A stretch of DNA of 64,000 nucleotides from Eubacteriaceae bacterium (GTDB lineage: Bacteria > Bacillota > Clostridia > Lachnospirales > Lachnospiraceae): positions 62,001-126,000 of the forward strand of contig CABIYF010000005.1 in the NCBI GenBank assembly GCA_902362875.1, given 5' to 3'. The number at the start of each line of letters is the position of its first letter. Within the stretch, counting starts at the first letter, position 1. Shown piece after piece: positions 19,043 to 26,552 of this stretch. The notes below the pieces were generated by a model that was not told the DNA's origin, searched no databases, and was given only the letters and a program-made list of their open reading frames with translations. The position numbers and the translations under genes are program-made.

Positions 19043-20071
19043 ATGAATTATTTTGAAACCAGTTTGGAAGAAATATCAAGATCCATCCAGTTGCTTGCAC
19101 AGATTTTTGAATATCAGGTATTTGAACTTCAAGTTGAAGAAAGAGATGGAGAGAAAACAGGGTATGTTCCATATATGATGAATGATGCGATCGAATGTTA
19201 TCTAAGTTTTCACGGACTAAAAATCTCTGGAAAATATGAAAAAGACTATGAAGGAGAAATGTGGGCACAGTTAGAGAAGCGAGAAGGACGTTATGGTTTG
19301 ATCATTCATCAGGGAGAAGAAAGCGTCTTTACGATGTGGTTTGATGAGATTAGGGAACATACAAACTGCTATCGCTATCATGAGATCGGACATTTTTGGC
19401 GGGAAGGAGCTGAACAGTGGCGCCAGCTTGTCTATATCATTGGGACGATCCGTGAGAAATATCGATTTTTAGGGGAAGAAGTGTGCAATGATCAAGAGAT
19501 GGAGATCATGTTACTGATCGAATTCGCACCATTTTATTACTATTTCCCGATCAATGAAGATCCAGAAGAATGGTATGAGAAAAGCGAAGAAGGCCTATGG
19601 TGTATGAGAAATCTTGCTATGCAGGCAGGCGATAAAGATTATTTAAAATGGATTGATAAATATGAGAAGCACCCAACCAAACGAATGGAGATGACGCTTG
19701 CAAAGAAACTGCAAGATCCAAAGAGACAAGATTTATATGAATTGATCTGTGAGAAAGTCTGCAATGCTTCTGATTCATATCCAGCAAGAAATTACGGAGA
19801 AAGAATCAATGAGAAGATTCAACGATACAGGGAACAGGTTGATAAAAAACTGAAAGAACAAGGATTTATGGGAACTTATCCACAGTATGAAAGTGAACAT
19901 TTATGGGTGCAGGTAACAGAAGAACATCCGTTTACGATCTTGGAATCCGAAGATTTTAAATTTAAGATTCAATTGATGATCTCGGAATGCAGAGATAAGC
20001 ATCCACGGAAAAACGCAGGTTTCTTCAATGGATGGGGAAGAAATGGTAAAATAAAAAGACTCGATTTTTAA
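19043..20071 (+). CDS. Hypothetical protein, possibly DUF3878-like
   Basis: The 342-residue soluble protein has no signal peptide or membrane segment and is rich in Glu, Lys, Tyr and Trp. Visible features are a YRYHEIGHFWREGAEQWRQLVY block near residue 110 and EFAPFYYYFP near 172. Faintly it recalls the Lachnospiraceae family DUF3878, but I am not certain. It follows recQ by 35 bases and probably shares its transcript. The last codons (RLDF) and stop are built into the stem and loop of the terminator, so gene end and transcript end coincide. Confidence 0.7.
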   Translation: MNYFETSLEEISRSIQLLAQIFEYQVFELQVEERDGEKTGYVPYMMNDAIECYLSFHGLKISGKYEKDYEGEMWAQLEKREGRYGLIIHQGEESVFTMWFDEIREHTNCYRYHEIGHFWREGAEQWRQLVYIIGTIREKYRFLGEEVCNDQEMEIMLLIEFAPFYYYFPINEDPEEWYEKSEEGLWCMRNLAMQAGDKDYLKWIDKYEKHPTKRMEMTLAKKLQDPKRQDLYELICEKVCNASDSYPARNYGERINEKIQRYREQVDKKLKEQGFMGTYPQYESEHLWVQVTEEHPFTILESEDFKFKIQLMISECRDKHPRKNAGFFNGWGRNGKIKRLDF

Positions 20072-20090
20072 TCACGAAAATCGAGTCTTT
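20055..20090. terminator. Terminator embedded in the end of the hypothetical gene
   Basis: A perfect 14-bp stem (20055-20068 with 20077-20090) has an eight-base loop that holds the stop codon TAA at 20069-20071. The stem begins AAAGACTCG and ends in CTTT, so it can serve the plus-strand genes and the convergent bL25 gene. Confidence 0.85.
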
Positions 20091-20106
20091 TCTTTCACGG
20101 ATTTAT

Positions 20107-20688
20107 TTATTCTTCAGCCGCTTCTTCGTCTTCATCCTCAGGTGCAACTTCTGGTTCTGCGATGTTAACGACCAGAGTATCTTCTGGTGTAACAAGAGAA
20201 ATCTTGCTGTTAGCAGCTAATGGCAGGTCTTTGACATGAATCATATCACCAACATTGTACTGTGTTAAGTCAATCTCAACTTTTTCAACGATGTCAGCTG
20301 GGAATGCTTTGTATTCAATCTCAGATAAAGACTGTTCAACGATACCATTCTGTACAGCATCTTCGTTTAATAATTCGATTGCAGCAGTTGTGTGGATCTT
20401 TTCGTCAGCAACTAATGCCTGGAAGTTGATAAACATTGTTTCGTTTTTCATGGCATTGTAGTCGATTTCTTTTACGATGGCGTCTACATTTTCTCCGTCA
20501 ACAAGTAAAGTAATGTGAGCTCCTTTTTTGTTATCCTTTAAGAATTTCGCAGCTTCACGGGAATCAACTTTCAATGGAATGGAATTTTCGATATCTCTGC
20601 CAAACAGATTTCCGATAACATAACCTTCTTTTCTTAATTTTTTAGCCTTTGTTTTCAAATCTCTTTTTTCTGCAGTTAATGTGTTCAT
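20107..20688 (-). CDS. rplY: Ribosomal protein bL25 / Ctc-type stress protein
   Basis: The 193-residue protein has the L25-type 5S-rRNA-binding N-terminal domain (about 1-92) and a C-terminal TL5/Ctc domain (about 93-175) with FPADIVEKVEIDLTQYNVGD. A very acidic tail (PEDEDEEAAEE) follows. In Bacillus the two-domain form is Ctc, a stress-induced ribosomal protein. The start at 20688 has AGGAGG at the proper distance. An upstream ATG at 20742 lies inside the leader hairpin and was rejected. Expression may be controlled by the attenuator-like leader at 20739-20809. Confidence 0.9.
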   Translation of the reverse strand: MNTLTAEKRDLKTKAKKLRKEGYVIGNLFGRDIENSIPLKVDSREAAKFLKDNKKGAHITLLVDGENVDAIVKEIDYNAMKNETMFINFQALVADEKIHTTAAIELLNEDAVQNGIVEQSLSEIEYKAFPADIVEKVEIDLTQYNVGDMIHVKDLPLAANSKISLVTPEDTLVVNIAEPEVAPEDEDEEAAEE

Positions 20689-20738
20689 AAAAGTTCCTCC
20701 TTGAAAAAACATTAAGATATTGTGCATCTTATGGTATA

Positions 20739-20849
20739 ACACCGGAAGTTCTTTCTATTAATAAGAACGTATATACACAAAAAGAGCTTCCGGTGTAGTG
20801 GAAGCTCTTGCTGTATCGTAGGTGTTTCTATGCACTTGAGTTTATTATA
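20739..20849 (-). promoter_or_regulatory. Promoter and attenuator-like leader of bL25
   Basis: On the minus strand a TATAAT box (20849-20844) begins a transcript about 150 bases before the bL25 start. Early in the leader AAGAGCTTCC and GGAAGCTCTT (20809-20800 and 20791-20782) form a perfect 10-bp stem followed by five U: a terminator. The middle strand also pairs in 13 of 14 positions with a later segment (20796-20783 with 20752-20739), which would exclude the terminator. Such mutually exclusive stems are the hallmark of transcription attenuation. The ligand (protein or ribosome) is unknown. Confidence 0.55.
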
Positions 20850-20928
20850 CCACTACTTTCTCATTTTTAAAGGGGTAAAAATAATGTATTTTTAAAAGAA
20901 CAAAACGGCTTCTTAGTATCGTTTTTGT

Positions 20929-20957
20929 CACTTCATAGAACACAAAAACATATATTA
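20929..20957 (+). promoter_or_regulatory. Candidate sigma-K promoter of dpaAB
   Basis: CACT at 20929-20932, a 16-base spacer and CATATATTA at 20949-20957 match the Bacillus sigma-K pattern (AC in the -35, CATAnnnTA in the -10). It lies 30 bases before dpaA, a gene under mother-cell sigma-K control in Bacillus. No sigma-A -10 was recognised here. Confidence 0.5.
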
Positions 20958-20986
20958 ATAGAAGAAAAAAGAAAGGAAAAAAGACT

Positions 20987-21859
20987 GTGATTTATGATTT
21001 TGCCGTCATTGGCGGTGATATGAGACAGGTATATTTAGCCAATTATCTAAAAAATCAAAGATATCAGGTTATCACATATGCAACAAAAAAGGACGGTCTG
21101 GAATGTAAAGAAGGTAAAAACTTTGAAACTGTCATAAGCGAGTCAAGAAATATTATCGGACCTATCGTTTTTTCAAAAAATGAGGAGATTACAAGTAGTT
21201 ATAAAAATAAAAAGATGCCAGTGGAAACACTGCTTCAAAAAATGACAAAAGAACAGATCTTATTTGGTGGTTGCATCAGTGAAGAAATTCAAAATGAATG
21301 TGAACAAAAAGAAATCGAAGCATTTGACTTTATGAAAATGGACGATGTCGCCATCTACAATGCGATCGCAACGGCAGAAGGTGCCATTATGGAAGCAATC
21401 AAGATGCAGCCGATCAATCTGCATAAAAGCCGGTGTCTGGTGCTTGGATATGGAAGATGTGCGAAAGTTCTGGCGGCCAAACTAAAAGGAATGGATGCAC
21501 AGGTAACGGTCTGTGCCAGAAATAAAACAGCAAGAAGTCTTGCAAAATCTTTTGGACTTGAAGTTATAGATTTTACGGATTTGAAACGGCGAATCTGTCA
21601 ATATGATTACATTTTTAACACTGTCCCAAAACAGATCCTAAAAGAAGATATCTTAAGGAAGATTTCCAAAGAATCCTGCATCATAGATATTGCATCCTAT
21701 CCGGGAGGAACAAACCACAAAACAGCAGAAAAACTTGGAATCTGTGCAAAGTTATGCCAAAGTCTTCCAGGTATTTATTCTCCAAAATCTTCCGGGATGA
21801 TGCTTGCAAAAAAAGTTTTAGAAATCAGTGGAGAGATCAAACATGGTATTAAAAAATAA
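20987..21859 (+). CDS. dpaA: Dipicolinate synthase subunit A
   Basis: The 290-residue NAD(P)-binding protein, with DpaB, makes dipicolinic acid from dihydroxy-tetrahydrodipicolinate in the mother cell of a sporulating cell. It starts VIYDFAVIGGDMRQVYLANYL, typical of the family. A Rossmann motif CLVLGYGRCAKVLAAKLKG follows near residue 145, with VCARNKTARSLA after it, and a C-terminal CQSLPGIYSPKSSG. GTG is the start, after AAAGGAAA. It overlaps dpaB by 17 bp. Its presence shows that the organism, or a recent ancestor, forms endospores. Confidence 0.93.
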   Translation: MIYDFAVIGGDMRQVYLANYLKNQRYQVITYATKKDGLECKEGKNFETVISESRNIIGPIVFSKNEEITSSYKNKKMPVETLLQKMTKEQILFGGCISEEIQNECEQKEIEAFDFMKMDDVAIYNAIATAEGAIMEAIKMQPINLHKSRCLVLGYGRCAKVLAAKLKGMDAQVTVCARNKTARSLAKSFGLEVIDFTDLKRRICQYDYIFNTVPKQILKEDILRKISKESCIIDIASYPGGTNHKTAEKLGICAKLCQSLPGIYSPKSSGMMLAKKVLEISGEIKHGIKK

Positions 21860-22433
21860 AAGAATTGGCGTTGGAATGACAGGTTCCTTTTGCACTTACG
21901 CAAAAGCCTTTGAACAGATCGACCGTTTATTAGAAGAAGGTGCAATCCTGCAAACGATCTTTTCCGATACATCACAGCATATCAAATGCAGGTTTGGAAA
22001 AGGAGAGGAGTTTGTGAAAAAAGCATACGATATGACAGGAAATGAACCAATGAAAACGATCGAGGAAGCCGAGATCATCGGGCCAACCGGCTGTCTTGAT
22101 GTCTTAGTCTTGATGCCATGTACTGGAAATACGATGGCGAAACTAGCCAATGGAATTACAGATACCCCCGTTTTGATGGCTGCAAAAGCCCAGCTAAGGA
22201 ATGAAAAGCCGGTTGTTATTTCCCTGGCAAGTAATGATGCTCTTGGTATGAATCTTAAGAATATTGGGAATCTACTAAATCATAAGCATATTTATTTTGT
22301 GCCATTCGGACAGGACGATCCGATTAAGAAGCCAAACTCTATGATCGCGGACACAAGACTGTTAACTCCCACGATCTTACAGGCACTAAAAGGCAGACAA
22401 TATCAGCCGATTCTCATTGATCATAAAAAATAA
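21843..22433 (+). CDS. dpaB: Dipicolinate synthase subunit B
   Basis: The 196-residue flavoprotein-like subunit resembles flavin-dependent decarboxylases, with GVGMTGSFCTYAKAFEQI at the start and LMPCTGNTMAKLANGITDTPVLMAAKA in the middle. It works with DpaA on dipicolinate, the calcium-chelating core compound of spores. ATG 21843 is chosen because GGAGAG lies eight bases upstream; a GTG at 21828 is in frame but has no site. It ends 15 bases before asnB, which suggests one transcript. Confidence 0.93.
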   Translation: MVLKNKRIGVGMTGSFCTYAKAFEQIDRLLEEGAILQTIFSDTSQHIKCRFGKGEEFVKKAYDMTGNEPMKTIEEAEIIGPTGCLDVLVLMPCTGNTMAKLANGITDTPVLMAAKAQLRNEKPVVISLASNDALGMNLKNIGNLLNHKHIYFVPFGQDDPIKKPNSMIADTRLLTPTILQALKGRQYQPILIDHKK

Positions 22434-22448
22434 AAAGAGGTATCATCT

Positions 22449-24305
22449 ATGTGTGGAATTGCAGGATTTCTAAATCCCGGAAATAATCATCAGAAAACAG
22501 AAAAAGAAAAGTATGAGATCATAAAGAAAATGAATGAAGCCCAGCACCATAGAGGTCCAGATGATAAAGGAACATTTCTGGAAAATGGCTGTGCATTAGG
22601 GCATGTGCGGTTATCCATTCTTGATCTTTACAGAGGCCATCAACCTATGTGTAAAAAAAGAGAAGGAAATACCTATGTCATCATCTTAAATGGCGAGATC
22701 TATAACATGAAACCATTAAAAGAACAACTGATCAAAGAAGGAGAAGCCTTTGCGACAACCAGTGATACGGAAGTTGTATTAACTGGATATATCAAATATG
22801 GAATTTCTTATATAGAACAGTTAAATGGAATCTTTGCTATTGCCTTGTGGGATGGAAAGAAGCAGAAATTATATTTGATCAGAGACCGTGTTGGAGTCAA
22901 ACCACTGTTTTACACAAAACAGGGAGAAACATTGATCTTTGCATCAGAGATCAAAGGCTTGTTTGCATATCCGGGAGTGAAACCAATCATTGACAGGGAA
23001 GGTCTTTGTGAAGTCTTTGGATTAGGACCTGCAAAATCCTATGGAAAAGGAGTATTCAAAGATATCTATGAAGTTCTTCCAGGGCATTTCTTGGAATATG
23101 ACAAGAAAGGATTTAAGGATCATGCATATTGGAAGTTAGAAGCAAAAGCACACAAAGACAGCAAAGAAGATACGATTGAACATACAAGATGGTTGATCCA
23201 TGATGCGGTTGAAATGCAGATGCTATCAGACATTCCGATCAGTACCTTTTTATCAGGTGGAGTGGACAGCAGCCTTGTCACAGCAATCTGTGCGAAAAAG
23301 CTTCAAAAAGAAGGAAAAAACTTAAACACATTTTCTTTTGATTTTGTAAATAACCATCAATATTTCAGATCAAACTCCTTCCAGCCAAGTGAAGACCGTC
23401 CTTGGGTTGATAAGATGGTGGATTTTGCAAAGACAAATCACAGATATCTTGAATGTGACAATGAAAATATGATTGAAAATCTATATAAAGCAGTCGATGC
23501 AAGAGATCTTCCATGTATGGCGGATGTGGAATCCTCGATGCTATATTTCTGCTCCAAAGTTGTAAAATACAACAAAGTCACATTAACAGGAGAGTGTGCC
23601 GATGAGATTTTCGGCGGGTATCCATGGTTTCACAAAGAGGAATGTTTCAAAGCAGATATCTTCCCATGGTCTATGGATATGGCACCAAGGAAAATGCTGC
23701 TAAATGATGATATCTTACAGAAAGTGGATTTAGAATCTTATGCAAGAACAGCTTATCAAAAGACGATCAATGAAACACCAAAGCTTTACGGAGAAGATCA
23801 GACAGAAGCCAGAAGAAGGCAGATTTCTTATCTGAATCTAAGGTGGTTTATGGTAACCTTAATGGATCGCATGGACCGCACCAGTATGCATTGCGGATTA
23901 GAAGCACGAGTTCCATTTGCAGATCACAGGATTGTAGAATACTTATATAATGTTCCATGGGAGTTAAAATGTCTAAATGGTGTGGTAAAAGGATTGTTAA
24001 GAGCAGCAGGAGAAGAAACTCTGCCAGATGAAGTCTTATACCGCAAGAAAAGTCCATATCCAAAGACCTATGATCCAAACTATGAAAAACGCTTATCAGA
24101 AGAACTTCTAAAAGTCATGGCAAAAAAAGAAGCACCGATCAAAGAACTGATCGATGCATATAAACTAAGCCGATTCTTAGACAGCCCGAAAGATTACGGC
24201 AAACCATGGTATGGACAGCTGATGGCAGGTCCACAGATGATCGCTTATCTTCTGCAAATCAATTACTGGCTGGAAAAATACCAGATTACATTGGATCTTA
24301 GATAG
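22449..24305 (+). CDS. asnB: Asparagine synthase (glutamine-hydrolysing), possibly sporulation-linked
   Basis: The 618-residue enzyme makes asparagine from aspartate, ATP and glutamine. Cys2 of MCGIAGF is the glutaminase nucleophile, with HRGPDDKG and LNGEIYN in the N-terminal Ntn domain. The synthetase domain has the pyrophosphate loop FLSGGVDSSLVTA near residue 265 and ECADEIFGGYPWF. It lies 15 bases behind dpaB. In Bacillus the paralogue AsnO is needed for sporulation, so a mother-cell role here is a reasonable inference, not shown. Length fits the 610-640 residue class. Confidence 0.92.
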   Translation: MCGIAGFLNPGNNHQKTEKEKYEIIKKMNEAQHHRGPDDKGTFLENGCALGHVRLSILDLYRGHQPMCKKREGNTYVIILNGEIYNMKPLKEQLIKEGEAFATTSDTEVVLTGYIKYGISYIEQLNGIFAIALWDGKKQKLYLIRDRVGVKPLFYTKQGETLIFASEIKGLFAYPGVKPIIDREGLCEVFGLGPAKSYGKGVFKDIYEVLPGHFLEYDKKGFKDHAYWKLEAKAHKDSKEDTIEHTRWLIHDAVEMQMLSDIPISTFLSGGVDSSLVTAICAKKLQKEGKNLNTFSFDFVNNHQYFRSNSFQPSEDRPWVDKMVDFAKTNHRYLECDNENMIENLYKAVDARDLPCMADVESSMLYFCSKVVKYNKVTLTGECADEIFGGYPWFHKEECFKADIFPWSMDMAPRKMLLNDDILQKVDLESYARTAYQKTINETPKLYGEDQTEARRRQISYLNLRWFMVTLMDRMDRTSMHCGLEARVPFADHRIVEYLYNVPWELKCLNGVVKGLLRAAGEETLPDEVLYRKKSPYPKTYDPNYEKRLSEELLKVMAKKEAPIKELIDAYKLSRFLDSPKDYGKPWYGQLMAGPQMIAYLLQINYWLEKYQITLDLR

Positions 24306-24347
24306 CCAAATATTGATAGATCGTTCGATATCAACAAGATAATCAGA

Positions 24348-25292
24348 CTAGATCAATGCAAAATATCTAAGAATATAAAGCCATCCAGTCACCGTAAAGG
24401 CACTAAACATCGTTGTCAACATCACAACGCTGGAAGATAAAGTTCCTTCATGCCCCATATTTTTCGCCATAACAAAACTGCTCACGGTCGTTGCAGAACC
24501 AAGCATGATAAGGATTGCTACAAGTTTATCTGTACGGAATCCAAGTTTCACTGCAATCGGAAGGAAAATAGCACAAAGTCCAACAAGTTTCATAAAAGCA
24601 GCAATGGCCGATGGTTTGAGCTTTCCGAAAGCTTTTTTGATATCAAATGTAGCTCCCATCGCCATTAATCCCATAGGAGTGGCAACATTTCCAATGCTTG
24701 AAATAACCTTTTTCGGGATTGCAGGCATTGGAATTTTTAATGCAGACCAGACAAGACCTGCGACGATTCCGATCAGGATTGGGTTTGTAACGATTCCTTT
24801 GATCGTTTTTTTCACAACAGTACGGTCAAGACCACTCTGACCGGGTTTAAATACAGATAAAACGATGACAGCCATCATATTATAGAGTGGCACACTTCCA
24901 ATGATCATCAAAGGAGCCATTCCAGCATTTCCATAAATATTCTGAATAAATGCGATTCCAAGAAGGGCAGCACTGCTTCGGTAAGCTGCCTGAATAAATT
25001 CTCCACGGATCGATTTATCACCAATCCCACAAGAGATCAGAAAAGAAATCGTAATGCTGATTAAAGTAGCGAAAAAACAAAACAGAACAAACTTAATATC
25101 CCATACCTTTGAAAAATCAACGGTTGCAAGATCTTCAAATACCAGAACAGGCAATGGAACCATAAATACAAATTTATTCATTTTAGAAGCAAAAACGTCA
25201 TCAATCCAGCCAATCTGTTTAAAGATGAGTCCTAAGATCATCATCACAAAGACTGGAACGGTGGCATTTAAGCTGAAGATCAGATTTTCCAT
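24348..25292 (-). CDS. AEC-family (auxin efflux carrier type) membrane transporter
   Basis: The 314-residue protein has about ten hydrophobic segments in two five-helix halves. It begins LNATVPVFVMMILGLIFKQIGWID and contains KMNKFVFMVPLPVLVFEDLA and GLMAMGATFD, as in the AEC family of bile-acid/auxin-type carriers. Bacterial members carry dicarboxylates such as malate, but no substrate can be assigned. It lies ten bases after the DUF1275 gene on the same strand and probably shares its transcript. It converges on asnB. Confidence 0.85.
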   Translation of the reverse strand: MENLIFSLNATVPVFVMMILGLIFKQIGWIDDVFASKMNKFVFMVPLPVLVFEDLATVDFSKVWDIKFVLFCFFATLISITISFLISCGIGDKSIRGEFIQAAYRSSAALLGIAFIQNIYGNAGMAPLMIIGSVPLYNMMAVIVLSVFKPGQSGLDRTVVKKTIKGIVTNPILIGIVAGLVWSALKIPMPAIPKKVISSIGNVATPMGLMAMGATFDIKKAFGKLKPSAIAAFMKLVGLCAIFLPIAVKLGFRTDKLVAILIMLGSATTVSSFVMAKNMGHEGTLSSSVVMLTTMFSAFTVTGWLYILRYFALI

Positions 25293-25301
25293 ATAAAATA
25301 A

Positions 25302-26021
25302 TTACTCACTTTCTGTAGTATAAGCTGAGGTTTTCTTTGGTGTGATCAGATAGCGATAGACAAAGTGTTTTACTGTAACAAAATGTTTTCTTGCCCATAC
25401 AAGACAAAATCCACTGAATACAGGCAGAAAACACACCAGAGAACCAGCCTGTCCCAAATTTTTGCAGGACAGATAAGAAACGATAACACCAAAATGGAAA
25501 CTAAGCAAAACACAAGCGAAGAACTTCCATTTTCTCAAGGCATCAGGATCCTTACTGCATAGATATTCTGTCATGGATGTCGTAAACTGACGTAGGTTAT
25601 TCGTAGAGAAGATCGTAGAGCAGGTAAATCCATCGCCGCCTTTAAATGAACACCACTGGATCGCCATCGCAAAATACAGCGGATAAAGGGCTATAAAATC
25701 ATTTAGATCAGATGGAAGAAATGCAACGATCAAAGCAGCCATTGCATCTATAAAAAGACTGACATAAGGAAGATGCAGTCTTGTAAATTTTGGTAAGATC
25801 ACTGTCAGTGACAACGCAAACATATAGATAAAAACACCAAGAAGCCTTACAAAAAAATTAGCATCCGGATGTCCTGCAAAGTCTGCAAACACAGAAATCA
25901 GATTCGAAGTCTGCGCAGAACCAAAGAGTTCATGATGGTTAAGGATCGCAAAACCACCAAGAAATCCACCAACAATTGCCATATTAAAATGAATCCATCG
26001 ATCCATATCCCTACTACACAT
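25302..26021 (-). CDS. YoaK/DUF1275-family membrane protein
   Basis: The 239-residue protein has six or so hydrophobic stretches. It contains FLGGFAILNHHELFGSAQTSNLI near the start and AIQWCSFKGGDGFTCSTIFSTNNLRQ in the middle, both matching the DUF1275 pattern (G-G-x-D/N and AQTGN/TSN-like turns). The family function is unknown. A TATAAT-like box lies on the minus strand at 26061-26056. The start is uncertain because ATG codons at 26021 and 26006 both have weak ribosome sites. No gene was seen in 26062-26322. Confidence 0.78.
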   Translation of the reverse strand: MCSRDMDRWIHFNMAIVGGFLGGFAILNHHELFGSAQTSNLISVFADFAGHPDANFFVRLLGVFIYMFALSLTVILPKFTRLHLPYVSLFIDAMAALIVAFLPSDLNDFIALYPLYFAMAIQWCSFKGGDGFTCSTIFSTNNLRQFTTSMTEYLCSKDPDALRKWKFFACVLLSFHFGVIVSYLSCKNLGQAGSLVCFLPVFSGFCLVWARKHFVTVKHFVYRYLITPKKTSAYTTESE

Positions 26022-26322
26022 GAAAAAACCAGCTTTCTTAAAAATATTTCCAAAATATTATATAACCATATGAAAAAATTGTAAAGATAAGGGAAAGTAT
26101 AAAATATAGTCAATAGTCAGTCAAAGATTGTCTTTTTTATATAAAATGATGTGGGTGTCAAAAGTCATATTTTAAAAATGCATTTTACATTACATAATAG
26201 ATGATTGTTCTTTGATAACTGAATAAAACTATGTTTTTACGGATCAGGCAGTTAAATGGAAATTCCCTATCGCCTATGCGGTCTCAAATGCTCTGCATTT
26301 AAGTTTGCCTTGGAGATGTCTG

Positions 26323-26532
26323 TGTATACGAGAAAAACGAAATCATAGAATAAAAGCTCCAGAACCATTGAAATTTTGCCGTTGTTTTGAACGGTTCGCA
26401 GCTAGCTTGGTGCGTTGTTTGAGCGTAGCGAGTTACGCAAGGAAAGCTAGCGAATCAGCGACCGTTCAAAACAGCGAGCATAAATTTCTGGTCTGGAGCT
26501 TTTATTCTATGATTTCGTTTTTCTCATATACA
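26323..26532. repeat. Long imperfect palindrome with 41-bp near-perfect arms
   Basis: Arms at 26323-26363 and 26492-26532 are inverted copies with one mismatch. The 128 bases between continue the fold imperfectly (GTTTTGAACGGT near 26384-26395 against ACCGTTCAAAAC near 26461-26472, then AGCTAGCTT against AAGCTAGC). The whole is a quasi-palindrome of about 210 bases. It lies just after htpG on its transcript and could end or process it, but its size exceeds an ordinary terminator. It may be a mobile or duplicated hairpin element. Confidence 0.8.
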
Positions 26533-26552
26533 TTGAACACTTATTCAAATAA

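Noticed and set aside
25054..25296. Plus-strand frame opposite the AEC transporter
   Set aside because: Complement of a real gene; composition is that of an antisense frame and no start signal is seen.
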